Part shown: one piece after another, positions 51,824 to 61,870 of the stretch | Position numbering within the stretch: position 1 is the stretch's first letter | Layout: every line of letters begins with the position of its first letter | DNA from: Artocarpus heterophyllus | Taxonomy: Eukaryota > Streptophyta > Magnoliopsida > Rosales > Moraceae | NCBI GenBank assembly: GCA_025403435.1 | Contig: CM046341.1 | Coordinates: forward strand, 9,571,219 to 9,635,218 | Direction of reading: 5' to 3' | DNA length: 64,000 bases | The notes under the pieces: model-generated | The model's input: the letters and a program-made list of their open reading frames with translations, nothing else | Database searches by the model: none | What the model was told of the DNA's origin: nothing | Program-made: the position numbers and the translations under genes

Positions 51824-53395
51824 TCATGTAAAATCATACAAATGTGTTTATGTGTCAAAACCTTGAAAATATCACAACCTTACAACGATAATTCCCAACT
51901 CAGAATTCAACAAGCTCCTAGGGGAGTCATGCCAAATTCAATCAGGAACACGGATCCCCTCCTGATTAATATATGCCATCCAGGACCCGTATGATCCAGC
52001 ATATACTAATAATCGTTTCTTTGGCCATTAATTTTATTAACAGAGCTCCTAGGGGAGGTTAATAATAAAATTAACGTGAGTGTATAACCACCGTTTCAAT
52101 ATTTTATCCATGATTTATAATCACCACCTAGGGGTGTGCAACCATAAATCATACTAAAATACCTTATCATTTTAGAGATCCAATCTGGTACATAATAGAA
52201 ATCCCTTCCTAGGGGTTGGGACCATCATGTTCTTCCTATGGACCAACGATGGAGGCCTTAGGTTCTCTCTTCGAAAACCTTCTCCCACTCAATCTTTTGA
52301 AGTCAAGGTTTTATTTTAAAATTATGCATGAACAATTTTAATATGAGCGGCACTCCCTATTCTATATGACATGTTATCAATATACATGGTAAATCATATT
52401 ATAATGCAGACAAGCAAAGCAATCAAGCAAAGCTACAAGCATAATAATAATAACCGTAATATTATGGTTCCACCCTAGAGAATAGAAAAAACTAAGATTA
52501 CAAGAGAATAATCGAGACATTTATCGATTCTTCATCCTTGAATCCTCAAGCTGTATCCTTCTTCATGTAATATCCATCTTCAAGTCCTCAATCCCGTATG
52601 AATCGAACACTTCATATTTCCGGTCATATCCAAATTTAATGTTTCTCAGAATCGTCCCAAAAATAAAATTAAAACTGCACCAAAAATTGCACCTTTTCTG
52701 GACACCTGGATGCTCTCTGTCGGCAGGCCGATCTAGATGATCGGTCTGCCGATCATGGTGGTTCGGCCTGCCGAACATGAAGGTTCGGCCTGCCGGCAGA
52801 GCACCAAAATTTCTGCCCCACTGTCGGCCTGCCGGACCGTACGTCCGGCCTGCCGATCTGTGACCTTCGGCCTGCCGAACTGTGAGGTCCGGCATGCCGA
52901 CCGAGCAGAAAACACTCAATCCAGAAAATACAATTTTAATGCAATTCATCAATTTTATTTTCAACAATTCAAAAACATAAAATTAGAGACTCAGGAAATA
53001 CCTGGAGGCGCCATCATCTATCTTCAAGATCCGACTTCTCGTTCCGTCTTCTCCGAATAATTATTTAATTACAAAATTCTTACAAATTAAAAATTAAATA
53101 ATAATTCCTAGACGGAGATGATAGTCCGCCATCTAATTACATGAAAAACTTAGATACACATTCTAACCTCTAAGGAACCATAACCGGTATTAATTAATTA
53201 ATAAATAATTAAACAACAATTTAATCAACCATAATTAATTAATAAACATTCACCACATAATCCATGACAACATATATATTATATAGAAACCTAGAGTGCC
53301 ATCTCTCTATAAAATTCAATTCAAGCATTGGAGAGATTAAGATCACAAAATTTATGCATATAACATGATCACAAACTTGAAAATTTACGTAAAAA
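51824..53395 (-). other. copia untranslated leader (about 1.6 kb)
   Basis: Lies between PBS and the polyprotein start. No convincing coding frame; the one at 52563-52967 (minus) runs through the GC-rich palindrome cluster. Several 'cctaggggt'-type phrases recur (51920, 52050, 52130, 52210). At 1.6 kb the leader is long and may hold packaging or translation signals. Confidence 0.7.
52719..52905. repeat. TCGGCCTGCCGA quasi-palindrome cluster in copia leader
   Basis: About eight units: tcggcaggccga, tcggtctgccga, tcggcctgccga (several), ccggcctgccga, ccggcatgccga, spaced roughly 15-30 bp. Adjacent units are self-complementary, so the RNA could fold into alternate hairpins. Confidence 0.88.
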
Positions 53396-53401
53396 CCTCG
53401 T

Positions 53402-53412
53402 CTCTGATACCA
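53402..53412 (-). other. copia primer-binding site (tRNA-iMet)
   Basis: Minus strand TGGTATCAGAG two bases after the 5' LTR end (AACA|at). Confidence 0.9.
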
Positions 53413-53804
53413 ATTGTTGGAAACAAAGTGCGCAGCGGAATTTTAAAAATTTTTCATCAGAGTATTTTCCAAAATACAAGTATGACATGTTATATGTATA
53501 AATTAAACAGATCTTACTAACCTCAGTGTGCCGAAGAACCTCCGCGACCTGTGTAGAGAAGTAACGTTCCAGAAGAGCCTCAACCAACTGGTCTTCTTTG
53601 CTATTCTCTATCCACAACCGGAGTGAGTGTGGGCTCACACGTACAGCTCTTCCACCGGTGACTCTCCTTCCAACCAATAGAGAGAACCCAAAGCTAGTGT
53701 TCGTGATTTGTGAACAAAAGCTCTCAGGGAGTTTTCAGATGCTCACTAGAAGAGTATCACTCTTAATCTCTCAAATTGATCTGAGTAAATCATTAGACTT
53801 ACTC

Positions 53805-53814
53805 CCTTTTTATA
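53805..53814 (-). promoter_or_regulatory. copia LTR TATA box
   Basis: Minus-strand TATAAAAAGG, a strong plant TATA match. The equivalent in the 3' LTR is 46141-46150. Confidence 0.65.
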
Positions 53815-53933
53815 CCTATTGGTCCTTGGGGTCAGTCCATATCAGATTAGGTCTCAAAAATCGAAACAGAATCAAGTTCGGATCAATATCTGATAAGATA
53901 CGCGTGAAAAACGCGTAATCTTAGCTGTCGCGG

Positions 53934-54018
53934 TCGGCATGCCGAACTGTGAGATAGGCAGGCCGAACTGGCCAGTTCGGCAGGCCGAACTTTCTGATCG
54001 GCAGGCCGAACTGCCGAG
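53934..54018. repeat. TCGGCCTGCCGA-type cluster in copia 5' LTR U3
   Basis: Identical counterpart of 46270-46354, 120-204 bp upstream of the TATA box in the element's sense. Confidence 0.85.
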
Positions 54019-55447
54019 AAAAAATCTCCGCGAATCTTTTATTTTCCACCCGAGATTCTAAAGGATAAAGTCTCAGTTTTGATTCAAATAGCCCAATAGA
54101 AAAGATATCTGATCAAAACAAACTCTATCAAGATAATCTCTAAGAAAATAAATCAATTCAAAATAATTCTACAAGTTTATCTTGTTCTAATTGTCCAAAA
54201 TTAAAACAACCGATAAACAGACAAGAATTATCCGAACGCCATAATTCAACAAGTTCATCTTGAACTAATTTCTCACAAAATTAATTCAACCGATAAACAG
54301 ACATGAATTATTTGATTCTTATAAATTTTAAACCAATCTGATAAATCCGACATAAGTCACCAATTATTGGAAAAGCACGCCGTGTCGTTACAGGACTTTG
54401 TGAGCTAGCAAAGGGGACCAAAATGGACCTATAAAGTTCAAGCTCATGATAATTATGAAACCCAATATCCCAGATATACATTTCACAATTATCAACTCCA
54501 ACGCTACTCCACTAAAAGCTTGGAGCTGCACTCTCGAACTTTACAGAATTACGAAGCTCGTGTAGCTAAGTCTCCATGACATATCATAGTGTATCGCATC
54601 CCCATATGATCATCCATAATCGGCTTAAGGACAAGTTCTGTCTTACCTTCCCGATTATTTTTATCTTACGTTCCATTGTCTCACCATTAGAAAACTTACC
54701 ATCCAAAGATAGTATACCATTCGGTTACACCTATGTATCCAAATGGTTGAGCGCTCCAGTTTTCCAATTACAGGACAACGCATATAAGAGGATATCATTA
54801 CTCCTAAAGAGGAGCTATGGATTCCATATCTATGAATAACAAGTCTACGCTATCAAGAGTCATGCCTCCAACGTACCGGCATGCATGCCACTATAGAGAT
54901 GTGGGAGTCACCCATTGGTACATCAAAAGACACAAGTCGAGACAACGGGCCCATTATTCATCTCAGGATTAAGATACAATACAAACGACTGTCTAAAGTG
55001 AATCGATTTGCCAAGACAGAATTATTAATCCAAATCAATTCACTTTATGTCCCGATCCAACACATCGTCACCTATGACAACGCGCCAATGTTTCTATTCA
55101 CGGAGTCCAACTCCGATGGCCAAGACAAACCATCTCCCAAAAGGGATATAGACAACATAACAATCTTTACATGAATAAAGCGCCCAACTTTATTCCCTCG
55201 ATTGCGGATCATATATTTTAGACCATCACCTTAAGAGTCGTGTCTACCGCATAATCATCCCATCATATGCCCAACTCTTAAGGTTTAGACTGACAGTCTC
55301 AGACTACTGTTTGCTTATCATACATTCAACGAATATGAACGTAAAGAGGACAATATTTGGTATATATAAATGAATAAATTCTTTATTGATAAAAATGTCT
55401 CCAAAAACGTATTACATTTTTACTCCTTAGAGCATACATGTCTAACA

Positions 55448-57300
55448 AAAACCTTAACCTTTCCTTTGAGAATTTGTTGATTTTCATACAACTTTGAGTA
55501 TGGTTTGTACTAAGTATGAACTATGGCATATTAAATGGACTCTGTGGCATGATTATGTAACATGTTTTATGTATAGTGATGATGTTTGATGTTAGAAACT
55601 AGGGTCTTATATGTTTAAAATCAAAGTTTGAAAACTTTGCTTCAAAACAAAGTTTCAACGTTTTTTTAAAGAGTGACGACCTTGTTAGTCTTAGAGGCCG
55701 ATTTATTTTTTAAGCAAAATATAAGATTTGTTCAAAGCAATAAGATTAACAACTTTTGTGAACAAAGTTTTATAAAATTCTAAACGGATCAAATTGAAAA
55801 GTTTATATTTTATAAGGTAGTTTTGAAAAGTAGCTGTAAACCCACTGTACAGTTCGAATTTGAGAAAAGTTAAAAACGAAAGTTGAATAACTCATTGAAA
55901 TTGTTAAAAATCGTTGATGGTTTGCAAAAATTCTGCTTGAATTATGAGTTATAAATTTTATGAGTTTTTAACCACAAAATTTTGAAAAATGGTGCTTAAA
56001 ATATATATAAATGTATATAAATATATATAATTGACCTAGATACTTTAGAGAGTTTAATCATTGTGAAAAACTGAGCCTAAGGGTATAAAATGGTCGGTTT
56101 TGGTCCCAAGAGCAAAATCGTCCAAATTTTTTGTGTCATAGTCCAAAACCGTAAAACTCTGATGAAATGGATTTTTCCACCAAAAAAAAAAAAAAACCAG
56201 TCCTTAGATTTTCAAATCGTTTCAAATAACAAATAAATATAAATTTATGTTTAAAATGAGTTCAAAATGATTTCAAAGACCTGACAAGGGCAAAATCACC
56301 ATTTTTCACTAAAATTACTTTAAATGGATCCCAAAATGTCCGAATTAGAAAAAAGCCTGAGAATTTTCTCGTAGCCTGTTAGTGTCGAAAAGGTAACGTT
56401 GAATAAGGAAAATAAGTTCTGTAATGCTCGGGTTACGTAATTTTCAAGTAAATTGATTAATAACGGGAATAAATATTTTGTTTAAATTCCATTATCGACG
56501 TGCAGCTCAATAGTGAATAAGTTAGCTAATATCCCAAATATTGTCCAAGCAGGACACTTAATCGTATAGCAAGGGGAACGCAAAAATGGATAAATGCAGT
56601 GCCACTCCAAAGTAAGTTTTGAACCTCACCTATAGTGTGGACAAAAAATTGTCAAAACAAGGTATTTATTCCATTTAATTATATGCATTTGTTATGTACT
56701 TATTTAAAGTTATTAAAGCATCATAAATAGTATGTCACCATAATTTAAAGAACTGACAAAATGATTCACCACATAAGTGAAGAAAGTGTCATACCAGCTC
56801 CCAATTCAGGGGGAATTTCAAGTAAAAAATGTTATGATCTCGGTGTTACGATGATCTTGCACATATGGTACAAACACTTTGGCCCTATAGTTCAAGACAA
56901 AGGAATGAATAATTGCAGTTCATAATTAAGCATAATTGGTCATGCATAATGATATAAATTATTTTTGTGTGCTATGTTTAGACTTACTGAGCAATAGCTT
57001 ATATAGTTATTTCATGCTATAGGAACTCCAACTAAGAGGCCAAAATAGATTTACTGTTGAGATGGCAACGACAAATGAGTAACAATACAGTCAAGGTTAT
57101 GGATACCGATGCGAGAATGGTTCCATCATAAATTATGAGTTTAGAATTATGTTATTTTAAAGAAAACTATCTAGTTTACTACGGTGTGTAATATAAGTAG
57201 AAAAAGAATTTAAGTATTTCTAGGAACAAAAATGTATTTATGAATATGTTATTATAAGTTAAAAGTAATTTTGAAAAAAAAAATGTTTGCACTTTTTGAT
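55448..57300 (+). mobile_element. right part of the split Tekay-like solo LTR
   Basis: Continues 44378-45750 across the copia element. It shares ordered phrases with the 10997/20289 LTR: 'gggcaaaatcaccattttt' near 56288, 'gaagaaagtgtcataccagctcccaattcaggggga' context near 56780-56815, and 'gcaatagctta-atagttatttcatgctataggaa' near 56990-57025. Similarity fades near 57300 in 'tgtttgcactttttgataa', short of the canonical GTGACA end, so the 3' terminus is eroded. Confidence 0.7.
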
Positions 57301-58351
57301 AACTTAATTAATGCTAATTAAGCTCAAAAGAATGTTAAATAACGGACCAAAAAGTTGGTTCATCACATTCATTATAGAAAAATCTATAGTGATAGAAACA
57401 AAATGTTGTCTCAATTTTAGACGAACTTGTATCAAATTTTGTGTCTCTTGCTTTATTTTATTTTTTCATAATTTTATTGTTATCGGTAATTTATAGAATT
57501 AGGGTGCGACTAATTCTTAGCATTGAATTCATATGTTATAATTCAATTATTCAATTATGTTTAGAAAATAAAGATTATCAATATACACTGGAAGGGAAAT
57601 TTAATAGTCTCATTAAATTATTTGATAGAAAAGTAAACAATGTTAAAATGATAATTTGCTTTCTAATTTTCAACTTTATTATCTTTCACATTATATTCCT
57701 TTGTAGTTTGGTAATCACACTATAAAGTATACTTTTTAAGACATTATTAATAATAAAATTTAAACACACATTATTAAAAGCTAACGAGGTTTAGTTCATA
57801 GTTCTAAATATGTATGCATGTACATACTAAATAACAAATCCAGTTACAATTTGTAAAGATATACATGCGAGAGTTTTACATTATAGCATAATTTTAATTG
57901 ATATTTTAGCATTTGAGAACTTTATACTATGACAGTTGAAACTTGATTTTCAAACATTCTAGACATTTTTGTTCTTCTTCTGGTCTAGATTTCCGCGTTG
58001 CTTATTTGCGCATGCATTGGCATGACAAATAAATATATCAGCTAGAAATCTTTATTAGACGGGCCTTTGAATTAGCCATTTTTGTTTCATCTTTTTGCCT
58101 GTAGATTTATTATCCGTCGCCTATAATTGATTTCTTTGCAAAAGGGAAAAAAATTAAAAGAATTATATTGGATAATTAATACAAGCGTGAAATTTTGGTT
58201 TTTGGTCAACTAAAAATTTGATTCTGACAATTACTATATATCATTTAAGGGGGAGGAGATGGAAGATATTATACTTCCGACCAACTCCGCTTTCTCGAGT
58301 CGACGTGTTGTCATCCACTCGCTGCTTCTTCGGAGGAGGGGCGTCATCAGA
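57301..58351. other. intergenic, nothing recognised
   Basis: AT-rich; short frames (57311-57725) are hydrophobic and AT-driven and match nothing recognisable. Confidence 0.55.
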
Positions 58352-58749
58352 TCAACGACTGGAATCCTTCTTGTATGAAGTTTTCTTAGGTGGAACACCA
58401 CCTCCGGATGAAGAACCGCCAGTCGAGCTCTGGTTCTTTTTGGTGTGAGAGGGAAGCTTCAAGTTCAACATCTCTGCAAAGAGAAAAAAAGTTAGAAAAA
58501 TACACGTAAACGTTATGAAGACATAACCCGACAAATAGTCGAATCCCTACCCTCTGCGCTCGCATCATGAGGAAGTTGACTAAAGACAATCCAGGAGGGA
58601 TCAAGAAGGTCAATTATTAGGCCTGAAAGCCTTTTATTCTCTTCCGTAAGGAGGTTCTTAATTCTCCTTTCCTCCTCTGGAAGGTCAGCGATGTGCCTAA
58701 GCCTATGTTGCCTCTCCGCCAAGAGCACAGGGCGTTCAACAAGCTCCAC
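58352..58749 (-). CDS. two-exon coding fragment of unknown function
   Basis: On the minus strand, exon 58749-58551 encodes a charged helical segment (VERPVLLAERQHRLRHIAD, then EEERRIKNLLTEENKRLSGL). It joins in phase through a 75 bp GT-AG intron (58550-58474) to exon 58473-58352, which encodes a Ser/Gly-rich basic tail (HTKKNQSSTGGSSSGGG...KKTSYKKDSSR) and a stop. The open frame continues a few codons upstream of 58749 but no start or 5' exons were found. Clean splice sites and biased composition argue for real coding ancestry, either the 3' end of a host gene or a retroelement-derived gene. I do not recognise the family. Confidence 0.4.
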
Positions 58750-59671
58750 AAAGAGGAAGCGGGTATTAAAAAAAGGGAAAATAGTAGGAATATGAACGTA
58801 AAGGTCGAAAGTCTCGCGTAAAAAGCTTACTGGCAGTCCTCCAAGTTGTGTTCACAAACTTTAATATGTGACTCCTGAAGTATATTATATGTAGATATGG
58901 AATTTTGGATAGTATAGAATGTAACCCCACATAATTAACTTTGACAAATATCAACCCTGCATGCCACATATGTTTCAAATAAAAAGATTAAAAGCTTTTT
59001 TTTTTTCCAGCAATCTTAATTTTTTTAAAACATACATATATTGCTCGCATTAACTTTATGTATCTTTCATGACCTAGATCTTTCATGTCTAGGTCTGATA
59101 TAAGCAATAAATTTATAAAAGAAACTAGTTAGCACACTACAACACTTTGGAGGAATAAATATAATAGTGTTGGTCTTGTAAGAAATTTCTTGTAATAAAT
59201 AGAATCATACACAGTATATAGAACATTAAGATTTAAGAAATCGAAATCGTTGCGTACCTGTTGAAGTCATAGAAATCCGAATTACAAATGTGGCAGCTAG
59301 TTCTTCTATATCCTTCTTCTTACTTTAGAAGACGGCTATCAAAACCAATATGGTGTGAATCCGAATTACAAATGTGGCAGCTAGTTCTTCTCCATCCTCC
59401 TTCTTGCTTTAGAAGACGGCTATCAATGGGGTAAACCAGTATGGTGTGATCTAGAGGGAGAATACTAGGAAAGGATGAAGGGATCTAGCCACATACCTGC
59501 ATATGTATAAGCTTCTATCTATCATAGAAATCCTAAGGCTGACACCTTTTCATCACATCAAGTATCCAAGCCCAAGAGCCATGAGTTGCACTAAACCCAA
59601 CAATCTAATGATGATCACATTTGTCAACTGGGCTTCCATGCATTGTTAAGATATCCAGTCTAACAAGTTTT
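58750..59671. other. intergenic with an 83 bp tandem duplication
   Basis: No gene recognised. 59275-59357 and 59358-59440 are near-identical tandem units ('atccgaattacaaatgtgg', 'tagaagacggctatcaa'). Confidence 0.6.
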
Positions 59672-59852
59672 AATAAATAAAAACCTAGAGCAACTTACAA
59701 GAATATCCCCAAAAGAAACACCTTTTTGAGATTGTCCTTCTAAAAGGCTTTTTTCAAAACTGTTCTTTTAATAAAAAATGTGAATTATTAAATGACTAAA
59801 TTACTCTTTCTCCATAAATGGAACCTGCTAGATTCCATCCCGAAACTCACTG

Positions 59853-60450
59853 GAACCCGCCAGGTTCTATGCTAGACCCCGCCTTCGGTCGCAGAAGCGG
59901 GTTGCTAGGTTATAACCTACCAGATTTCAACTTAAAACCCATCAGATTTTAACATTTTATTAAACAAAAAAGTGCCAACCTTCTCTGATTACCCACTAGA
60001 GGTGTCGGAATGTAACATGCCAGGTTTCAACTTAAAACCCACGATGGTGACCTGAGATGGTTGGCGTTTCTTTGTTTCAAATACAATATGTTAGAAGAAT
60101 CTACTAGATTTCATCTTGAAATTCACTGGAACCCACCAAGTTTCATCATAGAACCCGCCAGGTTCTGTGCTGGACCCCACCTTTGGTCACAGAAGTGGGT
60201 TGCTAGGTTATAACCTGCCAGATTTTAACGTAAAACCTACCAGATTTTAACATTTTATTAAACAAAAAAGTGCCAATCTTCTCCGATTACCCACTAGAGG
60301 TGCCAGAAGGTAACTTGCCATGTTTCAACTTAGAACCTACCAGATTCTAACATATTGTATTTGAAACAAAGAAATGCCAACCATCTCCCGTCACGAACGT
60401 GGGTGCTAGGTTTCAACTTGAAACCTACCAAATTCTAACATATTTTTTTG
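59853..60450. repeat. 298 bp direct duplication
   Basis: 'gaacccgccaggttct' at 59853 recurs at 60151, followed by parallel sequence including 'gtgggttgctaggttataacct' type phrases and 'ttattaaacaaaaaagtgccaa'. Many internal AACCTGCCAG-like motifs. Confidence 0.8.
60038..60403. repeat. inverted repeat (foldback), arms about 70 bp
   Basis: Arm 60038-60110 is the reverse complement of arm 60336-60403; a core of about 43 bp has a single mismatch (around ttctaacatattgtatttg / caaatacaatatgttagaa). The loop is about 225 bp. A transcript in either direction would form a long hairpin. Confidence 0.8.
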
Positions 60451-60913
60451 AACCTACCAGATTCTATCTCGAAACCTACCAGAACCCTCCAGTTCCATTC
60501 TAGAACCTGCCAGTTCCAACATAGAAATTAGCAGGTTTCTTCCCTAAACTCGTGAGGACGTGTAGGAAAAAAAAACAAATAAAAACAAAAACCTTCCAAA
60601 TCACAAAAAAAGAACACAAATTACAACAAAACCACTAATCAAAAGCAATCACAACAATAGTAGAAACAAAACTATGTAACCTACAACATTCAACCCACAA
60701 GATGCAAAGAATTTGAGAACAAAATTACAGGTCTTGTTAGAGCGGTGGACAAACTCGTGACTGAGGAAGATATTAGACCAGATTGTCAGAGTGCTCGATC
60801 TCCTAGCAATCCAATCGTCAGGTCTTCTGACGATCTGACAAGCATCGCTTTTAGAATCAAGAAGCCACGAAGCACAACAACAATTTGTCGGACCTGACGA
60901 AGCTGCCAAAACA

Positions 60914-61340
60914 CAGAAGCTCTAGATTAGGATGCGAAAAAAATCATATTTTCAAAGAGAAAGAAGAAAAATCCCTAAATCAACTAAGAGAAATTAGAGA
61001 TGAAACATGGAGAAAATGAGACAAAAACAAGAGAATACCTTATTGAAGGTCAAATCAAAAGCCCCACCCCTGAGTGAGAGAATTTGTTGGTGGATCAGAG
61101 GCCGTCGAAATGCAGAGGCTCTAGATTAGGACATAAAAAAAATTAGATTTTTGAAGAGAAAGAAGGAAAATCCTTGGACCAACTTAGAGAAATTAGAGAT
61201 CAAACACCGAGAAAATGAGAAAAAAATGAACGACTTTAATAAACAAAAACAGGAGAATGCCTTGTGATGAAATTGACATGGTCGAATCAAAAGCTTCAAC
61301 CCTAAGTGAGAGAAATTGTTGGCGGATCAGAAGCTAAATC
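60914..61340. repeat. 199 bp direct duplication
   Basis: 'cagaagctctagattagga' (60914) recurs as 'cagaggctctagattagga' (61113) with parallel sequence through 'gagaaattagagat', 'gagaatacctt/gagaatgcctt' and 'gtgagagaa-ttgttgg'. Confidence 0.75.
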
Positions 61341-61870
61341 TGCTCATCGGTGGAGAGGGGGTGACTCCGGTAGAGCTGTTGTAGAGGATGAGGACGATGA
61401 TGGAGATAGGGAATCAGGTTCGAAGGAGGAGAGAGACGAAAGGATGTAGAGAGAAAGAGAGGAGATAGAGAGTGAGGAAAGTGTCGAGACTGAGAGAAAG
61501 AGAGGAGAAAAGATGGTAGAGAGAAGAGGGAGACGAGGCAAAAAAGAAAGAGACACCGGTGGAAAGAGAGCGGCTACGGGGGGCGGCAGCGGGCGGTTTC
61601 AAATGCATTTTTGATCATTGGTTGGAAAACATGAGAGAATTGGTGAAGAGAAGAGGAGAGAGAAGGAGGAAGAGAGAGAGAGTTTTAGATATGAGTTAGG
61701 TTTTTTTAATCTGATTTAGTTTTGAATTGGGGACAAAAATGTAAATTAATACCTTAAATTAAAAAACAAATAACAATAAAGGGCCAATTTTGAAAAGTAA
61801 GAAAGAAGAGAATATTTTTGATAAAGAGTGTCTATAAAGGAGGATTGCATGTAGTTTTCTCTAAAAACCA

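Larger units (their letters stand above)
53415..55447 (-). repeat. 5' LTR of copia element (2,033 bp)
   Basis: Same sequence and length as 45751-47783. The promoter is inferred from TATAAAAAGG at 53814-53805 (minus), which would put transcription start near 53775 and leave an R-U5 of roughly 360 bp. Quasi-palindrome cluster at 53934-54018 lies in U3. Confidence 0.97.
45746..55452 (-). mobile_element. complete young Ty1/copia retrotransposon with target duplication
   Basis: Element 45751-55447 (9,697 bp) is flanked by AAAAC at 45746-45750 and 55448-55452. LTRs are 45751-47783 (3') and 53415-55447 (5'), both 2,033 bp, starting TGTTAGACATG and ending TTCCAACA on the minus strand. They look identical wherever compared, with a constant 7,664 bp offset and no indel. 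PBS, PPT, TATA box and an uninterrupted polyprotein are present. Integrase precedes RT, defining copia order. Everything needed for autonomous transposition is visible, so it is likely recent and potentially active. Confidence 0.97.
59672..61870. mobile_element. Mutator-like non-autonomous repeat block (tentative)
   Basis: Left edge ('caagaatatccccaaaagaaacacctttttgag...ttcaaaactgttctttt') and the inverted right edge ('tgcaatcctcctttatagacactctttatca...cttttcaaaattggccc') have similar layout, as in diverged MULE TIRs. The interior has a 298 bp direct duplication, a foldback, a 199 bp direct duplication and a GA-rich stretch (61380-61690). No transposase. Short frames at 60649-60909 and 61344-61608 are not supported as genes. 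Confidence 0.35.

Noticed and set aside
52563..52967. 134-codon minus-strand frame in the copia leader
   Set aside because: It runs through the GC-rich quasi-palindrome cluster, which removes stop codons in several frames on both strands. It is better explained as low-complexity sequence.
60649..60909. 86-codon minus-strand frame with a Cys-rich start
   Set aside because: Inside a duplicated repeat block, no homologue recognised, no splice or promoter support.
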